Shown here: positions 8,706 through 19,173 of the stretch, piece by piece | Position numbering within the stretch: the stretch's first letter is position 1 | Layout of the letters: each line of letters opens with the position of its first letter | DNA from: Methylocapsa palsarum | GTDB taxonomy: Bacteria > Pseudomonadota > Alphaproteobacteria > Rhizobiales > Beijerinckiaceae | Reading direction: 5' to 3' | Length of the DNA stretch: 64,000 nucleotides | Assembly: GCF_900114285.1 (NCBI RefSeq) | Contig: NZ_FOSN01000003.1 | Coordinates: 62,001-126,000 of the forward strand | Made by a program: the position numbers and the translations under genes | The notes under the pieces: model-generated | Seen by the model: only the letters and a program-made list of their open reading frames with translations | Databases searched by the model: none | What the model was told of the DNA's origin: nothing

Positions 8706-11381
8706 CTACGCCCCCTGGCCGCTCAGACCTTCGCAGACCGCCGCAAGCGCAGCTTCGGACGCGGCGCTGTCCGGGCCGCCGGCTTGCGCGAGATCACGGC
8801 GGCCTCCGCCGCCCTTTCCGCCAAGTTTGAGCGCCGCGGCCCGAACCAGTTCGACGGCGTCGAAGCGCCCAGTCAAATCCGGGGTGACGCCGACGACGAT
8901 CCCGGCCCTGCCGTCAGCATCGACGCCAACGATGGCGACGACGCCGGAGCCGATTCCCTGCTTTGCTTCGTCGGCAAGCGATTTCAAATCTTTCATCTCG
9001 ATTCCGGTCACGGTGCGCGCGGCGAACTTGACGCCGCCGACCTCGCGCGTCTGTCGGGCCCCCGCGTCGTCGCCGCCCATGGCCAGTTTTTTGCGCGCGT
9101 CACTTAACTCCCGCTCGAGTTTCCGGCGCTCATCGATCAAGCCGGCGAGTTTCGCCGCGGCGTCTTCGTCCGGCGTCTTCAGCAGCGCCGCCACCTCGTG
9201 AAGACGGCGCGTCTGGAGGTTCAGATGGCGCCGCGCCTCGACCGCGGTCTTGGCCTCGATGCGCCGCACGCCTGCTCCGACGGCCGATTCCGAGACGATC
9301 GTGATGAGACCGATATCGCCGGTGCGCGCGACATGCGTCCCGCCGCAGAGCTCGATCGAGAAGGGGACGGGTGCGGCGTCGCCGTTCTCGGGGGTCTGCG
9401 CAAAGCCCATTGAAACGACCCGGACCTCGTCTGCGTATTTTTCGCCAAAAAGGGCTCTTGCGCCTGCATTGATCGCGTCTTCGACGGCCATCAGGCGCGT
9501 AGCGACCGGCGCGTTCTCGAGGATCGTTTTGTTGGCGATGTCCTCGACCCGCGCGAGTTCCTCCGCCGAAATCGGTTTGGGATGAGCGAAGTCGAACCGT
9601 AGCCGGTCGTCGGAGACAAGCGATCCCTTCTGGGCGACGTGGTCGCCGAGGACGAGACGGAGAGACTCGTGCAGCAGATGAGTCGCTGAATGGTTGGCGC
9701 GGACGGCGGTTCTGCGCGCGTGATCGACGATCAATTCGACGGCGAGTCCCGCCTTGACTTCGCCGGCCTCGACAAAGGCGTCATGCACGAAAAGGTCGCC
9801 GAGCTTTTTGCGCGTGTCGCCAATCCGCACCCGCAGGTCTTTGGTCTGAAGAATGCCGGCGTCGCCGATCTGTCCGCCGGATTCGCCATAGAAAGGCGTT
9901 TGATTGAGAATGACCGAGCCGCTTTCGCCAGCGCGCAAGGCGTCGACCTCGACGCCGTCCTTGACCAAGGCGAGCACGACGCCTTCCGCCCGTTCGGCGT
10001 CATAGCCCAGAAAATCGGTGGCCCCGGTTTTCTCCTTGAGAGCGAACCAGATTCTTTCCGTTCCGGTCTCGCCGGAGCCTGACCATGATTTGCGGGCCTC
10101 GGCCCGCTGGCGCGCCATGGCGGTCTCGAAACCCTCGACGTCGACGTCAATGGCGCGCGCCCGCAAGGCGTCCTTGGTAAGGTCGAGCGGAAAGCCGTAA
10201 GTGTCGTAGAGCTTGAACGCGACATCGCCCGGCAATGCATCTCCCTGCGAGAGATCGCGGACGGCCTCGTCGAGGATCGACAGGCCGCGCGCGAGCGTTT
10301 CGCGAAAGCGGGTTTCTTCGAGGCGAAGGGTTTCGATGATAAGGGGTTCGGCCCGCAAAAGCTCGGGGTAGGCCTGACCCATCTGTTGCGAAAGCACCGG
10401 AACGAGCTTCCACATCAAAGGATCGGGGGCGCCCAGCATTTGCGCGTGCCGCATAGCCCGGCGCATGATGCGGCGAAGCACGTAGCCGCGCCCCTCGTTC
10501 GACGGCGAGACGCCATCGGCGACGAGAAAGGCGGAGGCGCGAAGGTGGTCGGCGATGACCCGGTGGCTCGCCTTTTGCGGGCCGTCGGGATCAACCCCGG
10601 TCGCGGCGCCGACCGCGATGATCAGCGCGCGCATCAGGTCGATGTCGAAATTGGATTGCACCCCCTGAAGGAGCGCAGCGATCCGTTCAAGCCCCATGCC
10701 CGTGTCGATCGACGGCTTTGGAAGGGCCACCCGTTCGCCGGGCGAGACCTGTTCAAACTGCATGAAGACGAGATTCCAGAATTCAAGGAATCGGTCGCCG
10801 TCTTCGTCGGCGCTCCCGGGCGGGCCGCCTTGCAGCTTGTCGCCCTGATCGTAGAAAATCTCCGAACAGGGGCCGCAGGGGCCGGTGTCGCCCATCGACC
10901 AGAAGTTGTCGGAAGTCGCTATCCGGATGATCCTCGAATCCGGAAAGCCCGCGATCTTCCGCCAGAGTTCGAAGGCCTCATCGTCATCATGATAGACGGT
11001 GACGAGCAGGCGGTCCTTCGAGAGCCCGAACTCTTGCGTGATCAGCTTCCAGGCGAGTTCGATCGCGAGCGGCTTGAAATAGTCGCCAAACGAAAAATTG
11101 CCGAGCATTTCGAAGAAAGTATTATGCCGTGCGGTGTAGCCGACATTGTCGAGATCATTATGTTTGCCCCCCGCGCGCACGCATTTTTGCGCCGTCGCCG
11201 CGCGGGAATAGGGCCGCTTTTCCTGGCCGGTGAACAGGTTCTTGAATTGAACCATGCCCGCGTTGGTGAACATCAACGTCGGGTCGTTCCGGGGAACCAA
11301 CGACGACGATTGTACGATCTCATGGCCGTTTTTGGCAAAAAAGCTGAGAAACGCGGACCGGATCTCGTTGACGCCGTTCAT
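8706..11381 (-). CDS. alaS: Alanyl-tRNA synthetase
   Basis: The 891-residue protein is full length for AlaS, a class II synthetase that charges tRNA-Ala. The N-terminal catalytic domain shows [16 protein letters not shown] and [15 protein letters not shown]. The editing domain carries [13 protein letters not shown] and the zinc-binding [13 protein letters not shown] near residue 670. The C-terminal DHHA1 region has Gly-rich [15 protein letters not shown]. It lies about 290 bases downstream of recA on the same strand, the usual alphaproteobacterial order. Nothing is missing from the catalytic or editing motifs. Confidence 0.97.
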   Translation of the reverse strand: MNGVNEIRSAFLSFFAKNGHEIVQSSSLVPRNDPTLMFTNAGMVQFKNLFTGQEKRPYSRAATAQKCVRAGGKHNDLDNVGYTARHNTFFEMLGNFSFGDYFKPLAIELAWKLITQEFGLSKDRLLVTVYHDDDEAFELWRKIAGFPDSRIIRIATSDNFWSMGDTGPCGPCSEIFYDQGDKLQGGPPGSADEDGDRFLEFWNLVFMQFEQVSPGERVALPKPSIDTGMGLERIAALLQGVQSNFDIDLMRALIIAVGAATGVDPDGPQKASHRVIADHLRASAFLVADGVSPSNEGRGYVLRRIMRRAMRHAQMLGAPDPLMWKLVPVLSQQMGQAYPELLRAEPLIIETLRLEETRFRETLARGLSILDEAVRDLSQGDALPGDVAFKLYDTYGFPLDLTKDALRARAIDVDVEGFETAMARQRAEARKSWSGSGETGTERIWFALKEKTGATDFLGYDAERAEGVVLALVKDGVEVDALRAGESGSVILNQTPFYGESGGQIGDAGILQTKDLRVRIGDTRKKLGDLFVHDAFVEAGEVKAGLAVELIVDHARRTAVRANHSATHLLHESLRLVLGDHVAQKGSLVSDDRLRFDFAHPKPISAEELARVEDIANKTILENAPVATRLMAVEDAINAGARALFGEKYADEVRVVSMGFAQTPENGDAAPVPFSIELCGGTHVARTGDIGLITIVSESAVGAGVRRIEAKTAVEARRHLNLQTRRLHEVAALLKTPDEDAAAKLAGLIDERRKLERELSDARKKLAMGGDDAGARQTREVGGVKFAARTVTGIEMKDLKSLADEAKQGIGSGVVAIVGVDADGRAGIVVGVTPDLTGRFDAVELVRAAALKLGGKGGGGRRDLAQAGGPDSAASEAALAAVCEGLSGQGA

Positions 11382-11668
11382 TCATGATGTCCAGTTTTTG
11401 CCGATGTCCAGATTTTTGGCGGCGGCGCGATTGTCCATCTCGCAGGCGAATTCTAGAGCTGCGGCGTGCGCCCCGCGCCTTCACGTCTGAGTTAGCAGGT
11501 CTATTTCAAAAAACTTCCCGGTCAAGGCAAGATTAGTTTTGGGGCGCGAAAAGACCGATGTCGCAGCCATCCCGATCGGGGCCGCGACGCGCGTTTTCGT
11601 TCACTTGAGATTTCATTTGGGATTTCGCACGCGGGAGTCACGCGGACATGGACTTCAGGCGCCGAATT

Positions 11669-12745
11669 TCAAGCGCCTGACGCGTCATCGGACTCCTCGG
11701 CCTGGTCGAGGATCCGGTCCGCGATCAGGCCCGAGTTCTCCCGGATCGCCTGTTCGATGCGATCGGCGATCAACGGATTGGCCCGAAGGAAAGCCTTGGA
11801 GTTTTCGCGGCCCTGTCCAAGGCGTTGACTATCGTAGGAAAACCATGCGCCTGATTTCTCGACGATGCCCGCCTTCACGCCGAGATCGATGAGCTCGCCG
11901 GTCTTCGAGACGCCTTCTCCGTACATGATGTCGAATTCGACCTGCTTGAAGGGCGGCGCGACCTTGTTCTTGACGACCTTGACGCGGGTCTGGTTGCCGA
12001 TGACTTCATCGTGGTCCTTGATCGAGCCGATCCTGCGGATATCGAGGCGGACGGACGCGTAAAACTTCAGCGCGTTGCCGCCGGTCGTCGTTTCGGGGCT
12101 GCCGTACATGACGCCGATCTTCATCCGGATCTGATTGATGAAAATGACCATCGTATGGGATCGCGAGATCGAAGCCGTAAGCTTGCGGAGCGCCTGGCTC
12201 ATGAGCCGCGCCTGAAGCCCGGGCTGGCTGTCGCCCATCTCGCCTTCGATCTCCGCGCGGGGGGTCAGCGCCGCGACCGAATCGATGACGAGCACGTCGA
12301 TGGCGCCGGAGCGAACCAGCGTGTCGGTGATTTCGAGCGCCTGTTCGCCGGTGTCGGGCTGAGAAACCAGAAGGTCTTCAAGGTTGACCCCGAGTTTTCG
12401 CGCGTAGACCGTGTCGAGCGCGTGCTCGGCGTCGACAAAGGCGCAAACCCCGCCTTTTTTCTGCGCTTCGGCGATCACATGCAACGTCATCGTGGTCTTG
12501 CCGGACGATTCGGGGCCATAAATCTCGATGACCCGGCCGCGCGGCAGGCCGCCGACTCCAAGGGCGATGTCGAGCCCGAGCGAGCCGGTCGGCACGGTTT
12601 CGATTTCGACGGCCTTCTGGTTCTTGCCAAGGCGCATGATCGAGCCTTTCCCAAAGGCTCTTTCGATCTGCGACAGGGCGGCGTCGAGCGCCTTGGTCTT
12701 GTCCACGGAAGTCCCTTCAACAAGGCGAAGCTTCGCTTGAGTCAT
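11669..12745 (-). CDS. recA: Recombinase RecA
   Basis: This 358-residue RecA has the Walker A motif [10 protein letters not shown] near residue 68, [16 protein letters not shown] as Walker B with the L1 region following, and [15 protein letters not shown] leading into loop L2. It binds single-stranded DNA, promotes strand exchange and triggers LexA self-cleavage. I take ATG at 12745 because [20 protein letters not shown] aligns with the N-terminus usual in Hyphomicrobiales; upstream in-frame ATGs at 12754 and 12766 exist. An SOS box lies 64 bases upstream of this start, so the gene should be LexA-controlled. Confidence 0.97.
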   Translation of the reverse strand: MTQAKLRLVEGTSVDKTKALDAALSQIERAFGKGSIMRLGKNQKAVEIETVPTGSLGLDIALGVGGLPRGRVIEIYGPESSGKTTMTLHVIAEAQKKGGVCAFVDAEHALDTVYARKLGVNLEDLLVSQPDTGEQALEITDTLVRSGAIDVLVIDSVAALTPRAEIEGEMGDSQPGLQARLMSQALRKLTASISRSHTMVIFINQIRMKIGVMYGSPETTTGGNALKFYASVRLDIRRIGSIKDHDEVIGNQTRVKVVKNKVAPPFKQVEFDIMYGEGVSKTGELIDLGVKAGIVEKSGAWFSYDSQRLGQGRENSKAFLRANPLIADRIEQAIRENSGLIADRILDQAEESDDASGA

Positions 12746-12808
12746 TGATGTCATTCTTTCTGGCATGAGCGGGGCTGGTGCGCAACGGGAGCTGCGATGA
12801 CGTTAAAT

Positions 12809-12823
12809 GTACATGATTTGTTC
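12809..12823 (-). promoter_or_regulatory. SOS box (LexA operator) of recA
   Basis: Read on the plus strand it is GTAC-N7-GTTC (gtacatgatttgttc); on the transcribed strand GAAC-N7-GTAC. The established alphaproteobacterial LexA box is GTTC-N7-GTTC, so one half-site carries one change. The position, 64-78 bases upstream of the recA start, is where the operator is expected. Confidence 0.8.
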
Positions 12824-12976
12824 TCATCCGCAAGCCGTTTCCGATCAAAAAATCCCGTTTGCGATCAAGCGGCGACAGTCCGCAACGGCGCGGCGCGCGA
12901 CGCGCGGAACAGGCCGATCTGGCGCGGCAATTGCGACCAGGGGTCTCATCGCAATTCCCGGCAAGGCGCGGATTGA

Positions 12977-13591
12977 ATGAAGTTTTACATGACGCCAGGG
13001 TCCTGCTCGACGGGCATTCACATCCTGCTTGAGGAAATCGGCCTCATCTTCGAGGCCTATGTCGTCAATCTGGTCAAAGGGGACCATCTCAAGCCCGACT
13101 ATCTCGCCATCAACCCGCGCGGAACGATTCCGACATTGGTGCGGGACGACGGCGTGGCGCTGACCGATTTTGTCTCGATTGCGACATGGCTGGCGGAGGC
13201 TCATCCGCGCCGGAAGCTGTTGCCGCAGACTCCGGCCGCCGCCGAGGACGCAATGGCGAGTTTGAGGTTTTGCGCCGAGCATATTCACGGCGACGGCTTC
13301 CGTCGCGTCTTCACGCCCGAGCGCTACGCGTCAGACAAGGTCCCGCCCGACGCCGTCAAGGCGCAAGGCAGGGAGATCGTCGGCAAGGCGTTCGAAACCG
13401 TGAACGCGGACCTGACGGGCAAGGATTACATAGCGGGCGATTTCTCGATTGCGGACGCGGCGTTGTTTTACGTCGAGTTCTGGGCCGACAAGACCGGGTT
13501 GGCGCTGCCGCCGAACTGCCTCGCTCACTATCAGCTCATGCGGACGCGCCCCGCCGTGCGGCAGGTTCTGGCCGAGGAAGGCTATCGATGA
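12977..13591 (+). CDS. Glutathione S-transferase family protein
   Basis: The 204-residue protein has an N-terminal thioredoxin-like domain starting MKFYMTPGSCSTGIHILLEE, in which the Ser/Cys after the first strand is the usual catalytic position, followed by the cis-proline segment NPRGTIPTLV and by DFVSIATWLAEAHP. The C-terminal all-helical domain contains the N-capping motif GDFSIADAALFYVEFW typical of GSTs. The substrate is unknown. It is followed after 37 bases by a nitroreductase gene, and the two appear to be translated as a pair, which may point to a joint role in detoxifying or reducing electrophiles. Confidence 0.88.
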   Translation: MKFYMTPGSCSTGIHILLEEIGLIFEAYVVNLVKGDHLKPDYLAINPRGTIPTLVRDDGVALTDFVSIATWLAEAHPRRKLLPQTPAAAEDAMASLRFCAEHIHGDGFRRVFTPERYASDKVPPDAVKAQGREIVGKAFETVNADLTGKDYIAGDFSIADAALFYVEFWADKTGLALPPNCLAHYQLMRTRPAVRQVLAEEGYR

Positions 13592-13628
13592 GTCCGGCGT
13601 TTGCCGGAGGGATCCTGCCGGGGCGACA

Positions 13629-15251
13629 ATGAACTTCCAGCATGACGACAGTCTGCCCAAAGATATTCGCGGCTATCATCGGCGCACGAAACATGCGCCG
13701 ATGCGCTATGCGCTGGGACCGGCGTTTTTAGATTGGACATCGCAGCCCTCGCCCTATCGCCTGTTCGCGGGAAGCCGGCAGATCTCGCTGCCGCTTCTGC
13801 GCGCGGAGGGTACGCCGCACTTTCCCGAGGCGGCGCCGCGACCCGCGCCGCTTGATCTCGACGCGCTCGGGCTCTTCCTTGAACTCGCTTTCGGGATCAG
13901 CGCATGGAAGAGCGCGGAAGGATCGACCTGGGCGCTGCGCAACAATCCCTCGAGCGGAAACCTGCATCCGACGGAGGCCTATCTCGTTCTCGACGCGCTC
14001 GCCGGTCTGGGCGATCATGCAGGGCTCTACCATTACGCCCCGCTCGCCCACGCGCTGGAGGAACGGGCGAGTTACGCCGTCGCGGGTGTTTTGCCCCCTG
14101 GCGGCTTTTTGCTGGGACTGAGTTCGATTCCCTGGAGGGAGGCGTGGAAATACGGCGAGCGGGCCTTTCGCTATTGCCAGCTCGACGCAGGGCACGCGAT
14201 CGGCGCGGCCGCACAGGCCGCCGCGGCGCTCGGCTGGCGAGCGAGCGTTCTGCCGGAACCCTCCGACGATGACGTCGCGGACCTCCTTGGCCTGAACCGG
14301 CCGGACGCCGCTCACCGGCGCGAAGCGGAGCATCCCGATCTCCTGCTTTGGATCTCGGCCGCGGACGCGCCGCCGGGCGCGCTTGACTGGCGAGCGCTGA
14401 CCGCCGCGCCGCCCGTCTGGCGCGGGGCCGCTAATCAATTGAGCGAGGATCATGACGGCTGGCCGCTGGTTGATCTCGCGGTCCGGTTTTGCCGGAAATC
14501 GCGGGGCGGCGGAGAGGTTGAGAAGAACCCTTCTTCGGCGGCTCCACCCCTGCCGCCGCCTCCGGAGTTCGCGGGCGTGACCGCCGCCGCGGCGGCGCGG
14601 AGGCGGCGCAGCGCGCAACGATTCGACGGCAAGGCGGTCATGCCGCTTTGTCCCTTCCTTGGAATGCTGGGCGCCGTCATGCCGGGCGCCGGGCCGCTCA
14701 TGAACGCTTTTCCCTGGACCGCCGGCCTGACCCTTGTCCTGTTCGTTCATCGCGTCGAGGGCGTCGAGCCCGGACTTTATGCATTGGAGCGCGGCGCGGA
14801 GGCCTCGGCAAGATTTCGCGCCGCCGCATCGTCCGATTTCGAGTGGACGCCCGCGGGTTTCGAAGCGCCGTTGTTCCGTTTGCGCGGGGGCTCGTTCGAA
14901 AAGGAAGCGACGCGCCTCTCGTGTCTCCAGGCCATCGCGGGCAAGGGCTGCTTCAGCCTCGCCATGATCGCCGATTTCGACAGGATTCTCGATCTTTGCG
15001 GCGATTTCGGCTACCGGCGCCTGCATTGGGAGGCGGGACTCATCGGGCAGGCGCTCTACCTCTGGGCGGCCGCCGCCGGTCTCGCTGGAACCGGCATCGG
15101 CTGCTTCTTCGACGACGAAGTTCACGCCTTGCTCGGCCTGCCTGAAACGAACGCGCCATTTCAGGACGTCTATCATTTTACCGTTGGCGCGCCGGTCGAG
15201 GACGCGCGCATTCTGACGCTTCCGCCCTATCCTGAAGAACGATGGCGATAA
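13629..15251 (+). CDS. SagB/ThcOx-like dehydrogenase with two nitroreductase domains
   Basis: This 540-residue protein contains two nitroreductase-fold halves. The first (about residues 70-240) has RNNPSSGNLHPTEAYLVLDA and DAGHAIGAAAQAAAALGW; the second (about 320-530) has RRRRSAQRFDGKAVM and HWEAGLIGQALYLW. These match FMN-dependent SagB/ThcOx dehydrogenases, which oxidise azolines in some peptide natural products, although many relatives have no known peptide substrate. No precursor peptide, cyclodehydratase or docking protein is nearby. The ATG at 13629 overlaps the stop of a 14-codon frame that starts at the GST stop. Confidence 0.82.
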   Translation: MNFQHDDSLPKDIRGYHRRTKHAPMRYALGPAFLDWTSQPSPYRLFAGSRQISLPLLRAEGTPHFPEAAPRPAPLDLDALGLFLELAFGISAWKSAEGSTWALRNNPSSGNLHPTEAYLVLDALAGLGDHAGLYHYAPLAHALEERASYAVAGVLPPGGFLLGLSSIPWREAWKYGERAFRYCQLDAGHAIGAAAQAAAALGWRASVLPEPSDDDVADLLGLNRPDAAHRREAEHPDLLLWISAADAPPGALDWRALTAAPPVWRGAANQLSEDHDGWPLVDLAVRFCRKSRGGGEVEKNPSSAAPPLPPPPEFAGVTAAAAARRRRSAQRFDGKAVMPLCPFLGMLGAVMPGAGPLMNAFPWTAGLTLVLFVHRVEGVEPGLYALERGAEASARFRAAASSDFEWTPAGFEAPLFRLRGGSFEKEATRLSCLQAIAGKGCFSLAMIADFDRILDLCGDFGYRRLHWEAGLIGQALYLWAAAAGLAGTGIGCFFDDEVHALLGLPETNAPFQDVYHFTVGAPVEDARILTLPPYPEERWR

Positions 15252-15510
15252 AAGCGCCCGCCGCGCGGCCGGAAGGCGGGGACGCAAGCAATTCTCGATA
15301 CTTCAGGCGAGCAATTTCTCGATACTTCAGAACCGAAGCAGGGATCGCGAACGCGCGTCGAAGCCTGCGTTTCCTCGCTGGATCATATTCTACTCGATCG
15401 GATGACTTCATGCGATCGGAAAGGGCTCTCTCCGCATCGCCGGGAAGTCCCGGATCGCCGGCGCGCGAAGGGCGCATCGGAGACCGCCGCAAGACCAGCG
15501 GCCTTTCCTT
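15252..15510. other. Intergenic region with a 20-23 bp duplication and a repeat fragment
   Basis: No gene is seen. It contains a near-perfect duplication (GCAATTCTCGATACTTCAG, then GCAATTTCTCGATACTTCAG, about 15289-15331) and a fragment of the dispersed element at 15392-15428. The flanking genes converge here. Confidence 0.6.
15392..15428 (+). repeat. Fragment of the dispersed element, copy D
   Basis: Only the inner part of the second hairpin remains (CGATCGGATGACTTCATGCGATCGG followed by AAAGGGCTC, here described in parts). The first hairpin has been lost or altered beyond recognition. Confidence 0.6.
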
Positions 15511-16041
15511 TCAGCCGCTCCACTTGCCCGCCGCGGCCTCGTCTTTCGCTTCCGCCTCGACCCAACCGGATAAAAGTTTGTGATCCGACTCTTTTTTTGA
15601 ATCGGCCGCACCGGCGCGAATCACGGCGAATTCGCCCGAGGGATCGTCGGTCAGATGCTGTTTTTTCCAGAAGGGCGCCCGAGTTTTCAAATAATCCATC
15701 AGGAAGGACGCAGCCGAGAAGGCCGCGTCGCGATGCGCGCTGGCCGTAGCGACAAGGACGATCGGCTCGCCCGCTTTGATGAGGCCGTGCCGGTGGACGA
15801 CGATCGCGCCGGCGATGGGCCAGCGCGCGATCGCTTCATCGACAATGCGGCTGATTTCGGCTTCAGCCATGCCGGGGTAATATTCGATCTCGAGCGCGGC
15901 CAGCGCGCCGCCTTCGTCGCGGCAAAGGCCGGTGAAGGTCACGACGGCGCCAAGATCTGTGCGGCCGCTGATGAGCGCGGCGCTTTCAGCCGCCGCGTCG
16001 AAACTCTCCTGCTGGACCTTGACGATGGAGACGGCCGCCAA
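15511..16041 (-). CDS. moaE: Molybdopterin synthase catalytic subunit MoaE
   Basis: The 176-residue protein matches MoaE, the large subunit that transfers sulfur from MoaD to precursor Z to form molybdopterin. Family blocks visible are GAVVTFTGLCRD, LEIEYYPGMAE, VVHRHGLIKAGEPIVLV, AHRDAAFSAASFLMDYLKTRAPFWKKQ. The start is TTG: GGGAGG lies eight bases upstream and no ATG is available. It starts three bases after the moaD stop, so the two subunits are made together. The last 30 residues (after DSKKESDHK) form an extra acidic/Ala tail not needed for the core fold. Confidence 0.95.
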   Translation of the reverse strand: MAAVSIVKVQQESFDAAAESAALISGRTDLGAVVTFTGLCRDEGGALAALEIEYYPGMAEAEISRIVDEAIARWPIAGAIVVHRHGLIKAGEPIVLVATASAHRDAAFSAASFLMDYLKTRAPFWKKQHLTDDPSGEFAVIRAGAADSKKESDHKLLSGWVEAEAKDEAAAGKWSG

Positions 16042-16044
16042 GCG

Positions 16045-16296
16045 CTATCCTCCCGTCATCGGCGGAAAGAACGCGATTTCGCGTGCCGAATCGAGAGCGG
16101 TCTCGTGATTGACGTGGGTTTTATCGACCGCCGCCCGGATGGTTTTGCGATGCTCGAAGGCGGCCGCGTAGGATTCGTTTCTTTCGCTGAGCCAGCCCAT
16201 CAGATCGGCGACGGTGGCGACGCGCTCGGGAAGAGTGACGTCTTCTTCGGCTTTGCCGACCTTTTCGCGAACCGAGGCGAAATAGAGGATTTTCAT
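16045..16296 (-). CDS. moaD: Molybdopterin synthase sulfur carrier subunit MoaD
   Basis: This 83-residue beta-grasp protein ends in the essential Gly-Gly (FFPPMTGG), which is activated as a thiocarboxylate. It begins MKILYFASVREKVGKAEEDV, typical of MoaD. It is located between pgsA (33 bases upstream) and moaE (three bases downstream), the usual order in the Hyphomicrobiales. Together with MoaE it forms the heterotetrameric synthase in the cytoplasm. Confidence 0.95.
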   Translation of the reverse strand: MKILYFASVREKVGKAEEDVTLPERVATVADLMGWLSERNESYAAAFEHRKTIRAAVDKTHVNHETALDSAREIAFFPPMTGG

Positions 16297-16329
16297 GAAT
16301 TTGTTCCGCTTCGTCAGGGGCGTGAGGCG

Positions 16330-17022
16330 TCACTCGTCGATGACGTGCCGCAACGCGGCCCGGAGATAATCCCATCCGGTGTAAATCGTCAGCAGTGCGG
16401 AAAGCCAGAACAGGGCGAGGCCGATGTTCGTCGTCCAGGGGAGCACGGCGTCGCCCGCGGGCCCCGCGATCAAAAAGCCCAGCGCGATGAGTTGCAGCGT
16501 CGTTTTCCATTTCGCGATCCGGCTGACCGGGAGCGAGACCTTGACCTCCGCCAGTTGCTCGCGCAATCCCGAGACAAGGATTTCCCGGCACAAGATGACG
16601 ATCGCGGCGACCAGCGAGTAGCTCATGATCGTATGATCCGCCACGAGCATCAGCAGCACCGAGGAGACCAGCAGCTTGTCGGCGATCGGGTCGAGCATCT
16701 TGCCGAGGGCCGATTGCTGGGACAGCGCGCGGGCAAGATACCCGTCGAGAAAATCAGTGATTCCCGCGACGATGAAAAGGCCGAGCGCGACCCACCTCAT
16801 CGACGGAAGTTCCGGCCAGAACAGGCAGCCGACCACGACAGGCACCGCGGCGACCCGGCCGTAAGTCAGGATATTGGGTACGCTCCAGGTCTGGCCCGAG
16901 CTCCTCGAAGTCGTCGTGATCGCCATGATTCGAGGGAACAGTCTCTGTGAGTTTGCGTCAAGTCTATAACGAAGTCCCTCGCCTAAAGCGATGGGGGAGG
17001 CCGAATTTGCCGGGACCGTCAT
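16330..17022 (-). CDS. pgsA: CDP-diacylglycerol--glycerol-3-phosphate 3-phosphatidyltransferase
   Basis: The 230-residue membrane enzyme carries the CDP-alcohol phosphotransferase motif D-x2-DG-x2-AR-x8-G-x3-D-x3-D in TDFLDGYLARALSQQS followed by ALGKMLDPIADKL. It makes phosphatidylglycerol phosphate at the inner membrane. Several hydrophobic helices follow. The ATG at 17022 starts directly after the uvrC stop and has GAGGG upstream. However, the first 32 residues are not typical of PgsA, and a second ATG at 16926 (MAITTTSRSSGQTWSVPNIL) could be the true start. A second CDP-alcohol transferase gene lies at 52818. Confidence 0.93.
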   Translation of the reverse strand: MTVPANSASPIALGEGLRYRLDANSQRLFPRIMAITTTSRSSGQTWSVPNILTYGRVAAVPVVVGCLFWPELPSMRWVALGLFIVAGITDFLDGYLARALSQQSALGKMLDPIADKLLVSSVLLMLVADHTIMSYSLVAAIVILCREILVSGLREQLAEVKVSLPVSRIAKWKTTLQLIALGFLIAGPAGDAVLPWTTNIGLALFWLSALLTIYTGWDYLRAALRHVIDE

Positions 17023-19173
17023 TCATTCGCGGCCCTCATGGAAGAAATCATAGACAAGGCGCGCCACTGCGGCGTTAACTCCCGGAACCTTTTCCAGATC
17101 CGGCAGGGCCGCCCGGGAAATCGCTTTGGCGGTGCCGAAGGCGTGCAGAAGGGCGCGTTTGCGCGCCGGGCCAACGCCGGCGATCTCGTCGAGGGGGCTT
17201 TTGGTGAAATCTTTCTTGCGCCGGGCGCGGTGCGTTCCGATGGCGAACCGGTGCGCCTCGTCGCGAAGGCGCTGCACAAAATAAAGTGCCGGATCGCGCG
17301 GCGGAAGCCGAAATGGTTCGCGCCCGACGACGAAAAACGTCTCGCGGCCGGCGTTGCGGTCCGCGCCCTTGGCGATTGCGGCGACGGTGACCCCGCTCAC
17401 GCCGAGTTCCGCGAGGATCGCGCGGGCGGCGTCGAATTGACCTTGGCCGCCGTCGATCAGGATGAGGTCCGGCCGTTGCGGAAACGCCTCCTGGCGTTCG
17501 TCGGGGTCGTCCTGCGGCTCGGATTCAAGATCCAGATCGGCGACGACCGGATGATCGGGCGGCGAGTCCAGACTCGTCGAAGCCTGACTTGTCAGAATCT
17601 GGCTCGTCAAAATCTGGCCGGCCTCGTCCTTGACCAGTCGCGCGAAGCGCCGCCGCAGCACCTCGCTCATCATTCCGTAATCGTCGCCGGGCGTCAGCGT
17701 CTCGCTCTTGATGTTGAAGGTGCGGTAATGGGATTTCATGAATCCCTCGGCGCCGGCGACGATCATCGCGCCCACGGCGTTTGTCCCCATGATATGCGAA
17801 TTGTCGTAGACTTCGATCCGTCGCGGGGGCGCGCTCAAGCCGAAGGTCGAAGCGAGCGCGCCGAGAAGCTGCTCCTGCGACGCGGATTCCGAAAGCCTGC
17901 GGCTGAGCGCCTCGCGTCCGTTTTGCGCCGCATGTTCCACAAGCTCTTTTTTTTCGCCTCTCCGGGGCGCGGCGATTTCGATTTTCTCGCCGCACCGCTC
18001 CCTCAGCGCCTGTTCGAGCACGGCCCGGTTTTCGATGTCGTGAGACGTCAGGATCAAATGAGGCGGTGGTTTATCGGCGTAGAACTGCGCAAGAAAAGCG
18101 TCGAGCACCTCCGCTGGCGAAAGGCTTTTGTCGGCGCGCGGGAAATAGGCCCTGTTTCCCCAGTTCTGATAGGCGCGAAAAAAGAACGCCTCGATACAGA
18201 ATTGCCCCGCCTGCTCGACGACGGCGAATACGTCGGCCTCGTCCACCGTCTTTGGATTGACGCCCTGGGCCCCCTGGATCGCCGACAGCGCGGCGATGCG
18301 ATCGCGCAGCCGCGCGGCGCGTTCGAACTCCATCAGATCGGCGGCGTGCGTCATTTCCTGCGCCAGGCGTTCGCGCACGGCGCGGCTCTTGCCCGTCAGG
18401 AAATCGTGCGTCTCGCGCACGAGCGCGGCATAATCGGGCTCGCTGATTTCTCCGGTGCAGGGCGCCGAGCAGCGCTTGATCTGATAGAGCAGGCAAGGCC
18501 TTGTGCGGTTGTCGTAAAAACTGTCCGAGCAGGAGCGCAGGAGGAATGCGCGCTGCAGCGCGTTGAGAGTGCGGTTGACCGCCCAGACGCTTGCGAACGG
18601 GCCGAAATAATCGCCGTTCCGGTTGCGCGCGCCGCGATGCTTGGTGATCTGAGGCGCGGAATGATCCTTGGTGACGAGGATATAGGGAAACGACTTGTCG
18701 TCCCGCATCAGCACGTTGAAGCGGGGCTTCATCTGCTTGATGAAATTGGTTTCGAGCAGCAGCGCTTCCGTCTCGGTTGCGGTCGAGACGAACACCATCG
18801 ACGCCGTCAGTCCGATCATCCGGGCGATGCGGTTGGTATGGCCGGACAGCCGCACGTAGCTCGCGATGCGCTTGCGGACGCTTTTCGCCTTGCCGACGTA
18901 AAGGACTTCGCCGTCGGCGGCGATCATGCGATAGACCCCCGGCCCCGCCGGGGCGTGGCGCAATTGGGCTCGGATGACGGAGGCGCCGCGGCGCAGGGAG
19001 GCGGGCGCAGCCCCGTCCTCGGGACCGATGTCCAGATCGGGACCGCCTTCGGCCTCATCCAGGCTTGCCTCCAGACATTCGTCTGCGCGATCGTCTGGGG
19101 CAGGGGCAGGGGCAGGCGCAGGCCGGGCGGCGTGTCCGGTCGTTTCGGGAGCATTGTCCGGGGGACGGGTCAT
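17023..19173 (-). CDS. uvrC: UvrABC excinuclease subunit C
   Basis: The 716-residue protein has an N-terminal GIY-YIG nuclease domain ([20 protein letters not shown], near residue 77), a UVR motif ([14 protein letters not shown]), the C-terminal RNase H-like nuclease ([20 protein letters not shown]) and tandem helix-hairpin-helix motifs ([17 protein letters not shown]). It makes both incisions in nucleotide excision repair. It has a longer than usual N-terminal extension rich in Ala-Pro (residues 17-27) and a linker insertion with a 15-bp triplicated segment ([13 protein letters not shown]) before [10 protein letters not shown]. The ATG overlaps the stop of a 44-codon frame upstream. Confidence 0.96.
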   Translation of the reverse strand: MTRPPDNAPETTGHAARPAPAPAPAPDDRADECLEASLDEAEGGPDLDIGPEDGAAPASLRRGASVIRAQLRHAPAGPGVYRMIAADGEVLYVGKAKSVRKRIASYVRLSGHTNRIARMIGLTASMVFVSTATETEALLLETNFIKQMKPRFNVLMRDDKSFPYILVTKDHSAPQITKHRGARNRNGDYFGPFASVWAVNRTLNALQRAFLLRSCSDSFYDNRTRPCLLYQIKRCSAPCTGEISEPDYAALVRETHDFLTGKSRAVRERLAQEMTHAADLMEFERAARLRDRIAALSAIQGAQGVNPKTVDEADVFAVVEQAGQFCIEAFFFRAYQNWGNRAYFPRADKSLSPAEVLDAFLAQFYADKPPPHLILTSHDIENRAVLEQALRERCGEKIEIAAPRRGEKKELVEHAAQNGREALSRRLSESASQEQLLGALASTFGLSAPPRRIEVYDNSHIMGTNAVGAMIVAGAEGFMKSHYRTFNIKSETLTPGDDYGMMSEVLRRRFARLVKDEAGQILTSQILTSQASTSLDSPPDHPVVADLDLESEPQDDPDERQEAFPQRPDLILIDGGQGQFDAARAILAELGVSGVTVAAIAKGADRNAGRETFFVVGREPFRLPPRDPALYFVQRLRDEAHRFAIGTHRARRKKDFTKSPLDEIAGVGPARKRALLHAFGTAKAISRAALPDLEKVPGVNAAVARLVYDFFHEGRE
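17576..17620. repeat. Three 15-bp tandem units within uvrC
   Basis: Units GTCGAAGCCTGACTT, GTCAGAATCTGGCTC and GTCAAAATCTGGCCG. They are in frame and encode the repeated five-residue unit seen as [15 protein letters not shown] in a non-conserved linker of UvrC. Confidence 0.8.
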
